Shown piece after piece: positions 24,989 to 32,586 of a stretch of 37,775 bases of DNA. The DNA lies in contig CABSJA010000019.1 in assembly GCA_902477915.1 (NCBI GenBank), positions 1 through 37,775 of the forward strand, given 5' to 3'. How positions within the stretch are numbered: position 1 is the first letter of the stretch; each line of letters opens with the position of its first letter. The position numbers and the translations under genes were made by a program. Origin of the DNA: an uncultured Veillonella sp. GTDB lineage: Bacteria; Bacillota; Negativicutes; Veillonellales; Veillonellaceae. The notes beneath the pieces were generated by a model, which saw only the letters and a list, made by a program, of their open reading frames with translations, was not told the DNA's origin and searched no databases.

Positions 24989-26358
24989 TAATGGTGTCCC
25001 CCTTCTTGCAACATATGAACACAATTTTTAAAATCATCGCCACGTTCTTCAAAACAGCTGTACCAATCAAAGCTTGAACATGCTGGTGATAATAATACAA
25101 TATCACCTTGGTTAGCCAATTTATAACCTTGTTCAACAGCATCTTTCATAGATGAAGCTCTGTAAATAGGCTGAACACCAGCCTCTTTTGCAGCAGCTTC
25201 AAATCGGTCCGCCGCTTCACCCATAAAGATGACAGCTTTTGTATGATCTTTAACAAGCTGCATAAAATCTTCTAATGGAGTCATTTTATCATGACCACCA
25301 GCTAATAAAATAACTGATTGATCAAAGGATTCTAATGCTTTTACAACAGAGTCAACATTAGTAGCTTTAGAGTCATTATAGAATGTAACGCCATCAATCG
25401 TTTTAACTCGTTCTAATCGATGTTCAACACCATGGAACTCGCTAATAATGCGATGGATAGTTTCTACGGGCACACCTAACGCATAGGTTAAAGCGACAAC
25501 AGTTAAAATATTTTCAATATTATGACTACCTGGAATATGGATATCATCGCTTCCAATAACAGGCGTTGCCTTACCATCCTTTGTTACATAACATTGCCCT
25601 TTATCATAGTAAGCACCATTTGGTACCACTTGATGTTGACTAATTTTAAGGATATAGCTAGGCACACGATGTTCCATATCTGCCACAATTGGATCATCAA
25701 TATTAAGCACCATAAAATCTGTACTTAATTGATTTTCAAAGATTCGTTCCTTTGCAGCAATATAATTTTCCATCGTCTTGTGACGAGCTAAATGATCTGG
25801 TGTAATATTGAGCATAATAGCACCAATCGGTCTAAAATGCTTAATTGTCTCTAATTGATAGCTAGATAGTTCAGCTACCAAAAAACCATCTGCTGGCATG
25901 GAATAGGCAACTTCACTGAGGGAATCTCCAATGTTACCACCAACGCGAACTGGTTTTCCAGATCCTTCCAATACCTTAGTTAATAATGTAGTAGTAGTAG
26001 TCTTACCATTTGTACCAGTAACGGCTACAATTGGAGATTTAGATAATTCATAAGCTACTTCAACTTCACTAACTACATCAATACCACGCGCTTGAGCAGC
26101 TTTTACAATGGGAATATCTAAAGAAATACCTGGAGAAATAACAATACGATCCACGCCATCAAGCAAGGATTCGTCTTGTAGACCTGTAATAATCTCCACA
26201 CCTGCTGATACTAGTCTTTTTTCCTCATCTGCAGGCAGTGTAACAGGCTTATAATCATTTAACACTACATGGGCCCCAACTTGAGCTAATACCCAAGATG
26301 CGCCTATACCGCTGGCACCAGCGCCAAGAACAAGTATATGTTTATCTCCGTATTCCAT
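24988..26358 (-). CDS. murD: UDP-N-acetylmuramoylalanine--D-glutamate ligase
   Basis: The 456-residue Mur ligase adds D-Glu. The N-terminal domain begins HILVLGAGASGIGASWVL. The P-loop is AVTGTNGKTTTT (112-123). Downstream are ELSSYQLETI, NITPDHLARH and FYNDSKATNVDSVVKAL, all standard MurD motifs. AGGTG lies before the ATG. An 84-base gap separates it from mraY, where I see no clear promoter or hairpin. Confidence 0.97.
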   Translation of the reverse strand: MEYGDKHILVLGAGASGIGASWVLAQVGAHVVLNDYKPVTLPADEEKRLVSAGVEIITGLQDESLLDGVDRIVISPGISLDIPIVKAAQARGIDVVSEVEVAYELSKSPIVAVTGTNGKTTTTTLLTKVLEGSGKPVRVGGNIGDSLSEVAYSMPADGFLVAELSSYQLETIKHFRPIGAIMLNITPDHLARHKTMENYIAAKERIFENQLSTDFMVLNIDDPIVADMEHRVPSYILKISQHQVVPNGAYYDKGQCYVTKDGKATPVIGSDDIHIPGSHNIENILTVVALTYALGVPVETIHRIISEFHGVEHRLERVKTIDGVTFYNDSKATNVDSVVKALESFDQSVILLAGGHDKMTPLEDFMQLVKDHTKAVIFMGEAADRFEAAAKEAGVQPIYRASSMKDAVEQGYKLANQGDIVLLSPACSSFDWYSCFEERGDDFKNCVHMLQEGGHH

Positions 26359-26442
26359 CTATATCACCTAAATTATCAACAAAAATAATGTATTCCTATC
26401 TTATAAGCATACCATTATTTGCGGCTTCCGTTAAGTATTATC

Positions 26443-27429
26443 TTACAAAGTTATAGTCGCTAAAATGACACCAATAACAGCTAATACAGCACCACCAAAC
26501 CAGAAGCGATTAACAACAGTTTGTTCAGCCCAACCAGACAACTCAAAATGATGGTGAATAGGGCTCATTTTAAACACTCGTACACCACGAGTTTTAAAGG
26601 AAATAACTTGAATAATAACGGATAACGCTTCCATAACAAAAATACCGCCAATTACAACGAGTAACAACTCTGTTTTTGTAAGAATCGCCATCGCTGCAAA
26701 AGCGCCACCTAATGCTAAAGAACCTGTATCCCCCATAAATACTTTTGCAGGGTTTACATTGTATACCAAGAAACCAAGGCATACAGCGGCTACAATGGCA
26801 CCATAGTAAGCAACGCTTTCAGCGCCAATAGAATTTGTTGTGGATGCAGCCATAAGGCCGATAACGGAAAAGGCAATGGCAGCTACAGCAGATGTACCAC
26901 TAGCTAAACCATCAAGACCATCTGTAAGATTTACGGCATTCGTAGCACCTACGATAATTAAAAATGCCAATACATAATAAGCCCAACCTAATTGAAGGTG
27001 AATATCTGCTACAGGAATCCACAATGTGGTAGGAATAACCATAATTTCAGTAATACAGTAACAGAATATGGCAGCCAAAATAAATTGACCTAGTAATTTT
27101 TGCTTTGCTGTCAAACCAAGATTACGTTTTTTTACAGCTTTTACAAAATCATCAAAGAAGCCCAATAAACAATGTCCTAATGTTAGGAATAATAACATAC
27201 CAGTACCCACATTCCACGGTGCAAATAAAGCAACCCCAATGACGAGGGCTACCATCATGAAAGCGCCACCCATTGTTGGTGTACCAGCTTTCGCTTGATG
27301 ACTTTCTGGACCTTCTTCACGAATACTTTGTTGTGCGTGCAAAGAACGCAACATAGGAATAGCAAATTTACCTAGCACTACCGTAATAATAAAGGTTACT
27401 ACGAAGGCTAATAGAATGTGATATATCAT
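26443..27429 (-). CDS. mraY: Phospho-N-acetylmuramoyl-pentapeptide transferase
   Basis: The 328-residue polytopic enzyme makes lipid I from UDP-MurNAc-pentapeptide and undecaprenyl phosphate. About ten hydrophobic segments are visible. Catalytic motifs are GFFDDFVK (Asp93, Asp94), NAVNLTDGLDGLA, VFMGDTGSLALGG and SPIHHHFELSGW. Length is close to Gram-positive MraY. It lies 58 bases after murF, with a small hairpin in between. Confidence 0.97.
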   Translation of the reverse strand: MIYHILLAFVVTFIITVVLGKFAIPMLRSLHAQQSIREEGPESHQAKAGTPTMGGAFMMVALVIGVALFAPWNVGTGMLLFLTLGHCLLGFFDDFVKAVKKRNLGLTAKQKLLGQFILAAIFCYCITEIMVIPTTLWIPVADIHLQLGWAYYVLAFLIIVGATNAVNLTDGLDGLASGTSAVAAIAFSVIGLMAASTTNSIGAESVAYYGAIVAAVCLGFLVYNVNPAKVFMGDTGSLALGGAFAAMAILTKTELLLVVIGGIFVMEALSVIIQVISFKTRGVRVFKMSPIHHHFELSGWAEQTVVNRFWFGGAVLAVIGVILATITL

Positions 27430-27459
27430 ACGAATCCTCTACTCATTAATAAACAGATG

Positions 27460-27481
27460 ACGGCTAGATATAACTAGCCGT
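27460..27481 (-). other. Intercistronic hairpin between murF and mraY
   Basis: Eight-base perfect arms (ACGGCTAG and complement; 27460-27467, 27474-27481) with a six-base loop. No T-tract follows on the minus strand, so processing or mRNA stability is more likely than termination. Confidence 0.4.
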
Positions 27482-27487
27482 AACCTT

Positions 27488-28846
27488 TTATTCACGATCT
27501 TTCAATTCTTCAACAACTCGTTCCATCCGCAAACCACGGGAGCCTTTGACTAGGATAACATCCCCTTTTTCGCGAATATCACTGTATGCATTGGCCATTT
27601 CCAAATGGCTATTACAACGGAATGTAGTTAAGCCTGCTTTTTTAGCTTCTTTAGCTATAAAGGCAGCGGCATCACCAAATGTGAAGACAACACTATAACC
27701 TTCTTCAGCTAGCAATTGACCAATTTCACGATGCGCTTGTTCAGTATAATCACCAAGTTCAAGCATATCCCCAAGCATAGCAATTTTACGTTTACCTTCT
27801 AGCTGCCCCAAAGCTTTTATCGCTTCAGCCATAGAAGAAGGATTTGCATTATACGCGTCATTTAAGATAACAATATCTTCAAATGGTACGATTTCTTGGC
27901 GCATAGGAGTGCCTGTAAATTCACTTAAGCCCTTGCGAATCGTATTGGACTTAATGCCTAGCACACGACCAGCTACAATTGCTGCCAATGCGTCATATAC
28001 ATTGTGTTCACCAATCATAGGCAAGAAGATATCAAATACTTCGTCATAACATTTGCATGTAAATTTAATACCATCTTTTTTATAACGCAAATGACTGCCA
28101 ATACATGTGGCATTACGTTCGATACCATAGGTAATCGTTTTACCTTTGGCAAGACTATCCATAGCTTTAACATATGGATCATCTTCATTGAGAATAGCCA
28201 CACTATTTTCAGGCAAGCAACGAATTAACTCACCTTTAGCTTGTGCGATGGCTTCACGAGAGCCTAATAGCTCAATATGGCTAGTACCAACATTGGTAAT
28301 AATACCCATAGTTGGTTCTGCAATCAACGCAAGCTCCTCGATTTGACCAAGGCCACGCATGCCCATTTCAACAACACAAGCTTGATGTTCTGCAGTTAAA
28401 CGCAACAATGTTTTTGGCAAACCAATTTCATTGTTAAAGTTTTTCTCAGTTTTCAAAACATTAAATTCGGTGCCGAGTACAGCAGCTACCATTTCCTTTG
28501 TTGTAGTCTTACCAGAAGAACCAGTAATAGCGACTACAGGAATATCAAATCGACGACGATGGTAACGTGCTAAATTTTGATACGCTACCAATGTATTATC
28601 GACTTCAATGCATACGATGCCGTCCACTGCACGGCCTTTTTCTACGATTGCACCAGTAGCGCCCTTTTCGATAGCTGTATTAATAAAATCATGACCATCA
28701 AAGGTATCGCCTTTTAAGGCTACAAATAAAAAGCCTGATTCAATCGTTCTTGTATCAGTAGATACATCTAAAAACTTAATATTGTCGGTATGTGCACTCG
28801 TCCCTTGTGTGGCTTCTACCACTTGAGACAATGTAAATTCTGCCAT
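27488..28846 (-). CDS. murF: UDP-N-acetylmuramoyl-tripeptide--D-alanyl-D-alanine ligase
   Basis: The 452-residue Mur ligase adds the D-Ala-D-Ala made by Ddl. The N-terminal substrate domain shows DVSTDTRTIESGFLFVALKG. The P-loop is AITGSSGKTTTKEMV (106-120). NVGTSHIELLGS and LNDAYNANPSSM are typical MurF motifs. The ATG at 28846 follows the murE stop by one base (TAA-T-ATG), with AGGAG 7 bases upstream. A longer frame upstream overlaps murE and is not supported. Confidence 0.97.
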   Translation of the reverse strand: MAEFTLSQVVEATQGTSAHTDNIKFLDVSTDTRTIESGFLFVALKGDTFDGHDFINTAIEKGATGAIVEKGRAVDGIVCIEVDNTLVAYQNLARYHRRRFDIPVVAITGSSGKTTTKEMVAAVLGTEFNVLKTEKNFNNEIGLPKTLLRLTAEHQACVVEMGMRGLGQIEELALIAEPTMGIITNVGTSHIELLGSREAIAQAKGELIRCLPENSVAILNEDDPYVKAMDSLAKGKTITYGIERNATCIGSHLRYKKDGIKFTCKCYDEVFDIFLPMIGEHNVYDALAAIVAGRVLGIKSNTIRKGLSEFTGTPMRQEIVPFEDIVILNDAYNANPSSMAEAIKALGQLEGKRKIAMLGDMLELGDYTEQAHREIGQLLAEEGYSVVFTFGDAAAFIAKEAKKAGLTTFRCNSHLEMANAYSDIREKGDVILVKGSRGLRMERVVEELKDRE

Positions 28847-28847
28847 A

Positions 28848-30332
28848 TTAGATCTCCTTGAGGGCTGCTCGCGCCTCTTCACGATCATCAAAATGAATCG
28901 TTTTATCCTTTAAGATTTGGTAATCCTCATGCCCCTTACCTGCAATTAGTACAATATCCCCAGGTTTTGCATTTTGTATTGCATGTTGAATCGCTTCCCG
29001 ACGATCAACGATAACTTCATAGTGAGAGCCTTCACGAAGGCCTTCTTTAACGCCCACCTCTACATCTTTCACAATTTGCACAGGATCTTCTGTGCGAGGA
29101 TTGTCAGATGTAACATATACTACATCGCCATATTGTGCAGCAATACGGCCCATTATAGGACGTTTTGTAGCATCCCGGTCACCACCACAACCAAAGACTA
29201 CAATAATGCGATTTTCTTGAATAGCCTTTGCAGTTTGCAAAATATTTTCTAACCCATCTGGTGTATGTGCATAGTCTACAACAACTGCAAATGGTTGACC
29301 TTCTTCAATAAGCTCAAAACGGCCAGGCACAGCGCTAAATGTTTTCAACGCCTTATCGATATCTTCCATAGAGATACCTTCTAATAGACAAGCGCCAATA
29401 GCGGCCAATGTATTATATACATTAAACAAACCAGTTGTATTCATAGCTACTGTATAGTCATTGCCATCATAGGATACAGTATAACGACTAGATTTAGGAG
29501 TCATTTCAACATCATGAGCATTCAATGTTCCTTTACCATCAATACTGTATGTAATGATAGGCGCCGTTGTTTTTTCAATTACACGATGACCATATTCGTC
29601 ATCGATATTGATGATAGCCCCTTTACCAGATTTAGTTTGGTTCGTCGCGCTAACTTGTTCAAATAATTTACACTTAGCTGCCAAATAATTTTCAAAGGTC
29701 TTATGAAAGTCCAAATGATCTTGTGTTAAGTTCGTGAATACTGCTGTATCATATTCAACACCAGAAACTCGACCTAATGCTAATGCATGGGAAGATACTT
29801 CCATGACACAATGGGTAACACCTTCTTCTACCATTTGATGAAGAATATGTTGTAAATCTACTACATCCGGTGTTGTATTGTGAATTGGATAGGATGTATC
29901 ACCAATCATAATATGAACGGTACCAATAACGCCTACTTTATGGCCTTGGCCCTTCAAAATATGACGAATCATATGAGTTGTAGTTGTTTTACCATTAGTA
30001 CCAGTAACACCGATCATACGCATGGAATTTGCTGGATAATCAAAGAAATATGGTACACAAGCCATCATAGCTTTTCGAGTATCCTCTACAGTGATAACAC
30101 AAACATCACCACTTACCTCTACTGGTTTAGATACAAGTACTGCTACAGCACCAGCTTCAACGGCTTTATCTACATAATTATGACCATCTACAGTGGCACC
30201 ATCTAACGCAATAAATAAGCTACCTGCTTTTACTGCACGAGAATCAGCCGTAATATCCAATACCTCAACAGCTGTATTACCTTCTACATGCGGTGTTTGC
30301 AAAGTTTTTACTATATCTTGTAATTGTTTCAT
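28848..30332 (-). CDS. murE: UDP-MurNAc-tripeptide synthetase, meso-diaminopimelate type
   Basis: The 494-residue Mur ligase adds the third amino acid of the stem peptide. The P-loop is GVTGTNGKTTTTH (108-120). The substrate-selecting motif is DNPR (410-413, followed by TEDP), which marks meso-diaminopimelate as substrate; lysine enzymes differ here. VMEVSSHAL and NLTQDHLDFH are also present. The ATG at 30332 has AAAGGAG 7 bases upstream; a TTG two codons earlier is less likely. ftsI/spoVD, usually between ftsL and murE, is absent. The 55-base gap holds a hairpin. Confidence 0.97.
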   Translation of the reverse strand: MKQLQDIVKTLQTPHVEGNTAVEVLDITADSRAVKAGSLFIALDGATVDGHNYVDKAVEAGAVAVLVSKPVEVSGDVCVITVEDTRKAMMACVPYFFDYPANSMRMIGVTGTNGKTTTTHMIRHILKGQGHKVGVIGTVHIMIGDTSYPIHNTTPDVVDLQHILHQMVEEGVTHCVMEVSSHALALGRVSGVEYDTAVFTNLTQDHLDFHKTFENYLAAKCKLFEQVSATNQTKSGKGAIINIDDEYGHRVIEKTTAPIITYSIDGKGTLNAHDVEMTPKSSRYTVSYDGNDYTVAMNTTGLFNVYNTLAAIGACLLEGISMEDIDKALKTFSAVPGRFELIEEGQPFAVVVDYAHTPDGLENILQTAKAIQENRIIVVFGCGGDRDATKRPIMGRIAAQYGDVVYVTSDNPRTEDPVQIVKDVEVGVKEGLREGSHYEVIVDRREAIQHAIQNAKPGDIVLIAGKGHEDYQILKDKTIHFDDREEARAALKEI

Positions 30333-30357
30333 ATACAATCTCCTTTACACGCAAAGG

Positions 30358-30382
30358 AAAGCAGCCCAATACGAGCTGCTTT
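30358..30382 (-). other. Hairpin between ftsL and murE
   Basis: Eight-base perfect arms (AAAGCAGC and complement; 30358-30365, 30375-30382) and a nine-base loop, five bases after the ftsL stop. The minus strand has only TTT then CC after the stem, so it is at most an attenuator or a processing site. Confidence 0.45.
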
Positions 30383-30387
30383 GCCTG

Positions 30388-30792
30388 CTAGTCTATAATT
30401 TGCTGTTTCTCTTGTACAGTACGTTCAGTAACAGCGCTTTTTGTACTATAAACAAAAGAATCAGGCAAAACCATCCCTAGTTGTTGTTCTGCGATTTGTT
30501 GAATACGAACAGGAGACTTCAAAGAAGCCACTTCAACATCCAACGCATCATTATCCTTTGTTAATTGTACTACAGCTTGCTGTGTTTTAACTACTTCATA
30601 GCCTAATTTTGTGCTGTACGCATTCATAACCATCATGATAAGCAAAAATGCAACCAATGCAGCAATACCATATACAACCTGCCACATCATAGGGCTCAAA
30701 TCTAGAGCCACATTTGCACTACGTTTTCTCCCTTGTGAAGCGACCAACACATCGCTTTTAACTTGGCCCACAACAGCCTTTCTCGCTAACAT
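30388..30792 (-). CDS. ftsL: FtsL-like cell division protein
   Basis: The 134-residue bitopic protein has a basic cytoplasmic N-terminus (GRKRSAN), one membrane segment (about 37-58) and a periplasmic coiled coil (about 65-98: VVKTQQAVVQLTKDNDALDV and on), then LKSPVRIQQIAEQQLGMVLP, the typical end of the FtsL/DivIC helix. FtsL forms a complex with FtsQ/DivIB and FtsB/DivIC at the septum. The identification rests on topology and on its position between rsmH and the mur genes. A GTG two codons upstream is an alternative start. Confidence 0.82.
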   Translation of the reverse strand: MLARKAVVGQVKSDVLVASQGRKRSANVALDLSPMMWQVVYGIAALVAFLLIMMVMNAYSTKLGYEVVKTQQAVVQLTKDNDALDVEVASLKSPVRIQQIAEQQLGMVLPDSFVYSTKSAVTERTVQEKQQIID

Positions 30793-30813
30793 AAACACTA
30801 ACCCCTTCCAATT

Positions 30814-31746
30814 CTACAACTTGACGGCTACGCGTAACTTTGCGCTTCTAGCCCTCGGATTAACCTCAATCTCCCCTGCACTCGGCTCTATAGCCTTATT
30901 CTTCGCCTTCACAACCGCCTTGTGGTTACATACGCACATTGGCAATTCTGGAGGACATATACATGCTGTACTCAACTCTTTGAAAGTTTGTTTTGTAATT
31001 CGATCTTCCAAGGAGTGGAATGTGATAACCCCAATTTTCCCCTTTGGTTTCAACATGGATACAGCATCTACAAAACTATCATGCAAGATAGCTAATTCTC
31101 TATTTACTTCAATGCGAATGGCTTGGAACGTCCGTTTTGCCGGATGCGGTCCATCTTGACGCGCCTTCGCAGGTATTGCTTGCTTAATAATTCTAACTAA
31201 CTCACCAGTAGTGGTAATTCGTTTTTCTTGACGTGCACTAATGATGAATTCAACAATGCGCTTAGCCCATCGCTCTTCCCCATAGTCGCGGATAATTTGC
31301 AATAATGCGTCAGCATCATATTCATTAACAACCTCTTCTGCTGTTAATGGTGCGTCCTTATCCATACGCATATCGAGTGGCCCATCATTCATATATGAAA
31401 AGCCACGCTCCGGTGTATCCAATTGATAGCTAGATACGCCAAGATCAAAGATAAATCCATCTACTTCATAGATACCCTCATTATGGAGGGCTTCTTTTAA
31501 GTTAGAAAAGTTCGTCGGTATTGTTAATACCTGACATGTTAAATCAGATAAACGCTGTCGAGCTACGCTCAACGCATCTTCATCTTGATCCAACCCTATA
31601 ATCATGCCTTCTGGGTCTAGCATCTCGCCCACAGCATGGGCATGTCCTGCACCACCCAGGGTACAGTCCACATAGATGCCTTTTGGATTAGTTACGACGG
31701 AGTCCACCGTTTCGCGTAAAAGTACGCTGGTATGATTAAAATCCAT
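30814..31746 (-). CDS. rsmH: 16S rRNA (cytosine-1402 N4)-methyltransferase
   Basis: The 310-residue SAM-dependent enzyme (formerly MraW) methylates C1402 of 16S rRNA in the decoding centre. The SAM motif is YVDCTLGGAGHAHAV (residues 25-39). GFIFDLGVSSYQLDTPERGF and the C-terminal FHSLEDRITKQ are family signatures. HPAKRTFQAIRIEVNRE is also conserved. The second of two adjacent ATGs is chosen because it lies 5 bases after AGGAGG. It is 9 bases after mraZ. Confidence 0.97.
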   Translation of the reverse strand: MDFNHTSVLLRETVDSVVTNPKGIYVDCTLGGAGHAHAVGEMLDPEGMIIGLDQDEDALSVARQRLSDLTCQVLTIPTNFSNLKEALHNEGIYEVDGFIFDLGVSSYQLDTPERGFSYMNDGPLDMRMDKDAPLTAEEVVNEYDADALLQIIRDYGEERWAKRIVEFIISARQEKRITTTGELVRIIKQAIPAKARQDGPHPAKRTFQAIRIEVNRELAILHDSFVDAVSMLKPKGKIGVITFHSLEDRITKQTFKELSTACICPPELPMCVCNHKAVVKAKNKAIEPSAGEIEVNPRARSAKLRVAVKL

Positions 31747-31755
31747 CATAGCCTC

Positions 31756-32187
31756 CTATAACATAATCCCTTCTAGACCTTCAACAAGTTCTTCCATACT
31801 TTCAGCCACTTGATCATCATAGTAATCATATTTTTCGCGGCTCCAAATTTCAACGTGATCCCCAGCACCGACAATAACGGCCTGTTTATCAAGGCTCGCA
31901 TATTCACGTAGTGGTACAGGAATGAGGACACGACCTTGTTTATCATATTCAAGCTCAGCGGCACTACCAAAAACAAAACGTTTTAAGGCACGTACGCTAG
32001 CTTTAGTGGAGGATTGTGATTGTAAAGCTGCAGAAATTTTCTTCCACGCTTCTTCGGTGTAAATAGCTAAGCAGTTATCTAGGCCCTTAGTAACAATACA
32101 TACTTCGCCTAGTTGTTCACGTATTTTCGCGGGTATAATCATCCGCCCTTTTGTATCAATGGTGTGATTATATTCTCCCATGAACAT
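31756..32187 (-). CDS. mraZ: Transcriptional regulator MraZ
   Basis: The 143-residue protein has two SpoVT/AbrB-like swapped-hairpin domains, marked by HTIDTKGRMIIPAKIRE (about 8-24) and EYDKQGRVLIPVPLRE (about 80-95). MraZ forms a ring oligomer that binds tandem GTG-containing repeats in its own promoter and represses or activates the division cluster. The ATG at 32187 gives the usual MFMGEY start and has GGCGGTG about 6 bases upstream. A GTG three codons earlier is less likely. GTGG repeats lie in the promoter upstream (32234-32262). Confidence 0.96.
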   Translation of the reverse strand: MFMGEYNHTIDTKGRMIIPAKIREQLGEVCIVTKGLDNCLAIYTEEAWKKISAALQSQSSTKASVRALKRFVFGSAAELEYDKQGRVLIPVPLREYASLDKQAVIVGAGDHVEIWSREKYDYYDDQVAESMEELVEGLEGIML

Positions 32188-32233
32188 ACGTATCACCGCC
32201 CTTTACTATTCCTTATCCACCACTATATGGTAA

Positions 32234-32262
32234 ATTCTACCACAATTCCCCACCAATCACAA
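32234..32262 (-). promoter_or_regulatory. mraZ promoter with GTGG boxes in the spacer
   Basis: The minus strand shows a -35 TTGTGA (32257-32262), a 17-base spacer and a -10 TAGAAT (32234-32239). The spacer contains GTGGGG and GTGG starting 10 bp apart (at 32253 and 32243 on the minus strand). Another GTGG starts at 32223, two 10-bp steps further. These are good MraZ-box candidates, since MraZ recognises GTG-containing repeats of about one helical turn. Confidence 0.7.
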
Positions 32263-32375
32263 TAAAAAATCCATTTTTATCCCACTTTTTTATATTTTTC
32301 TTTCATAATCTCTATTTTTCTCCTCTTTTCTTAGATACATATGTTCGAAATTAAATAATAATCGAATCATAAAAA

Positions 32376-32500
32376 CCACTGCCCACCACCAGGTGCCAGA
32401 TTTTAGTTTTATCTGCATCCAATCCCCACCACAATATCCCCATAAGCTCTATTACACTTTAATTAAACGAAATATAGGAATACAATCACCACAAATCCAC
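32376..32500 (-). promoter_or_regulatory. Non-coding stretch with recurrent GTGGTGGG elements
   Basis: The 390-base gap between mraZ and the adhesin gene holds no credible gene. Beyond the mraZ promoter it has GTGGTGGGG (32424-32432), GTGGTGGGC (32381-32389), GTGG (32376-32379), TGGGG (32438-32442), GTGGTG (32487-32492), GTGG (32497-32500) and, nearer mraZ, GTGGG (32281-32285), all on the minus strand. Between them the DNA is AT-rich. They may be distant MraZ boxes or G-rich structured DNA. Confidence 0.4.
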
Positions 32501-32503
32501 ACA

Positions 32504-32539
32504 AAAAGAAAACCGCGTAGCATTTCTGCTACGCGGTTT
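32504..32539 (-). terminator. Terminator of the adhesin gene
   Basis: Thirteen-base perfect GC-rich arms (32510-32522, 32527-32539) and a four-base loop lie 47 bases after the stop. The minus strand continues TTTTCTTTTTG. Confidence 0.9.
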
Positions 32540-32586
32540 CTATACCTACGATAGATTATAGTGTAACCCATCGGTTGGGAGGCATA

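Noticed and set aside
32240..32510. Possible small RNA or short gene in the 390-base gap
   Set aside because: No open frame with a ribosome-binding site; no hairpin plus T-tract apart from the adhesin terminator.
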